NCBI GenBank assembly: GCA_017882615.1
Contig: JADGPD010000005.1
Coordinates: 1 to 64,000, forward strand
Origin: Thermoleophilia bacterium
GTDB lineage: Bacteria; Actinomycetota; Thermoleophilia; Gaiellales; Gaiellaceae
DNA: 64,000 nt
Reading direction: 5' to 3'
Part shown: one piece after another, positions 62,948 to 64,000 of the stretch
How positions within the stretch are numbered: the stretch's first letter is position 1
Layout: each line of letters begins with the position of its first letter
Made by a program: the position numbers and the translations under genes
Notes under the pieces: model-generated
The model's input: only the letters and a program-made list of their open reading frames with translations
Told to the model about the DNA's origin: nothing
The model's database searches: none

Positions 62948-63519
62948 CTATTTCCCCTTGTCGAGCGCCAAGTTGAGCTCGAGCACGTTCACCCCCGGCT
63001 CGCCCAGGAAGCCGAGCGAGCGTCCGTGGGTGTTCTCGCGCACGAGCGCGAGCACCCGCGCCAGCGGTAACGTGCGAGCCCGAGCGACCCTTGGCGCCTG
63101 TAGGCGAGCATTCGCGGGCGAGATCTCGGAGTCGAGGCCGGAGCCGGAAGCGGTGACGGCATCCACCGGCACTGGAGCATTCGCGGCCAGGCCGTTGAAG
63201 CTCCGGTAGCTCGCCACTCGCTCACGCACGCTCTTCAGCAAAACCGGGTTGGTCGGCCCCAGATTCGAGGCGGCGCTTGCTGCGCCGTCGTAGCCCGCTC
63301 CGGCCGCCGAGGGCCGTGGTTGGAAGTAGCGGGGCGCGCTGAAGGTCTGTCCGAGCAGGCGCGAGCCGACGACGACTCCGCCCTCTCGCACCAGTGAGCC
63401 CTGCGACTGGGAGGGGAAGGCGATCCGCGCCACACCCGTCACCGCGAGCGGGTAGACGACCCCGACCAGCACCGTGAAGAAGAGGAAGACGGCCAGGGCT
63501 GGAAGGAGCTGCCGGCGCA

Positions 63520-63523
<4 letters not shown>
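62948..63523 (-). CDS. kdpC: Potassium-transporting ATPase subunit KdpC
   Basis: 191 residues. One N-terminal membrane helix ([20 protein letters not shown]) and the KdpC periplasmic domain. Marks include [56 protein letters not shown], the [19 protein letters not shown] signature, and [19 protein letters not shown] at the end. Stabilises the KdpFABC K+ pump. The GTG start overlaps the kdpB stop (GTGA). Confidence 0.95.

Positions 63524-64000
<477 letters not shown>

Overview
The window is high-GC bacterial chromosome with dense genes, frequent GTG and TTG starts and many 4-base stop/start overlaps. The gene families suggest an actinobacterium, possibly of the deep-branching Thermoleophilia/Solirubrobacterales type. 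They include a CvpA-trypsin (MarP-like) protease, a DUF6636 secreted protein, a B12-dependent ribonucleotide reductase, PadR-controlled ABC exporters, TrpB2 and KdpDE. The taxonomic placement is inference. One tRNA (Asp) is present. I saw no rRNA, CRISPR array, insertion sequence or prophage.

Layout. 1-3434: threonine and branched-chain amino acid genes (end of hom, thrB, ilvD). 3500-6189: an orphan PAS protein and a sigma factor/membrane protein pair. 6309-9042: leuCDB, each overlapping the next. 9064-16091: secreted hydrolase, pheA, a PadR regulator divergent from an ABC exporter with two permeases, and an MFS carrier. 16267-26881: an envelope and redox-repair island with a DUF6636 protein, polysaccharide deacetylase, LMW phosphatase/arsenate reductase, two divergent pairs of methionine sulfoxide reductase and secreted Calx-beta subtilase (msrA/S8, msrB/S8), a thioredoxin-fold protein and a flavodoxin. 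26898-32565: DUF5661, TrpB2, DUF1059, MFS, SDR and SRPBCC genes, with a striking 160-nt structured element between the MFS and SDR genes. 32565-34713: tRNA-Asp, the MarP-like protease and several strong hairpins.

34713-41357 is a signalling island. It holds a 910-residue, extremely acidic membrane protein with ten spaced basic/His 'HLFRH'-type motifs, a FliA/WhiG-type sigma factor directly upstream of it, a divergent HD-GYP response regulator, and a CheB-like protein that has lost its catalytic His. No flagellar or chemotaxis operon is in view. 41424-46275: a second ABC exporter, a cation/Ca2+ exchanger, and cysK-cysE. 46359-50648: VOC dioxygenase-like, PAS-GAF, PadR, degenerate metallo-beta-lactamase and SDR genes. 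50742-52261: an XRE-TPR regulator divergent from a 25-codon hydrophobic peptide gene with a near-perfect ribosome binding site, a layout resembling peptide-sensing (RRNPP-like) pairs. 52301-56510: M14 carboxypeptidase, CTP-synthase-like amidotransferase and a hybrid histidine kinase. 56599-59370: nrdJ. 59589-64000: kdpBCDE on the minus strand, running off the edge.

The best candidates for something undescribed are the acidic periodic-motif protein with its sigma factor, the XRE-TPR/microprotein pair, and the structured element at 30862-31022. All three are sequence-level inferences.
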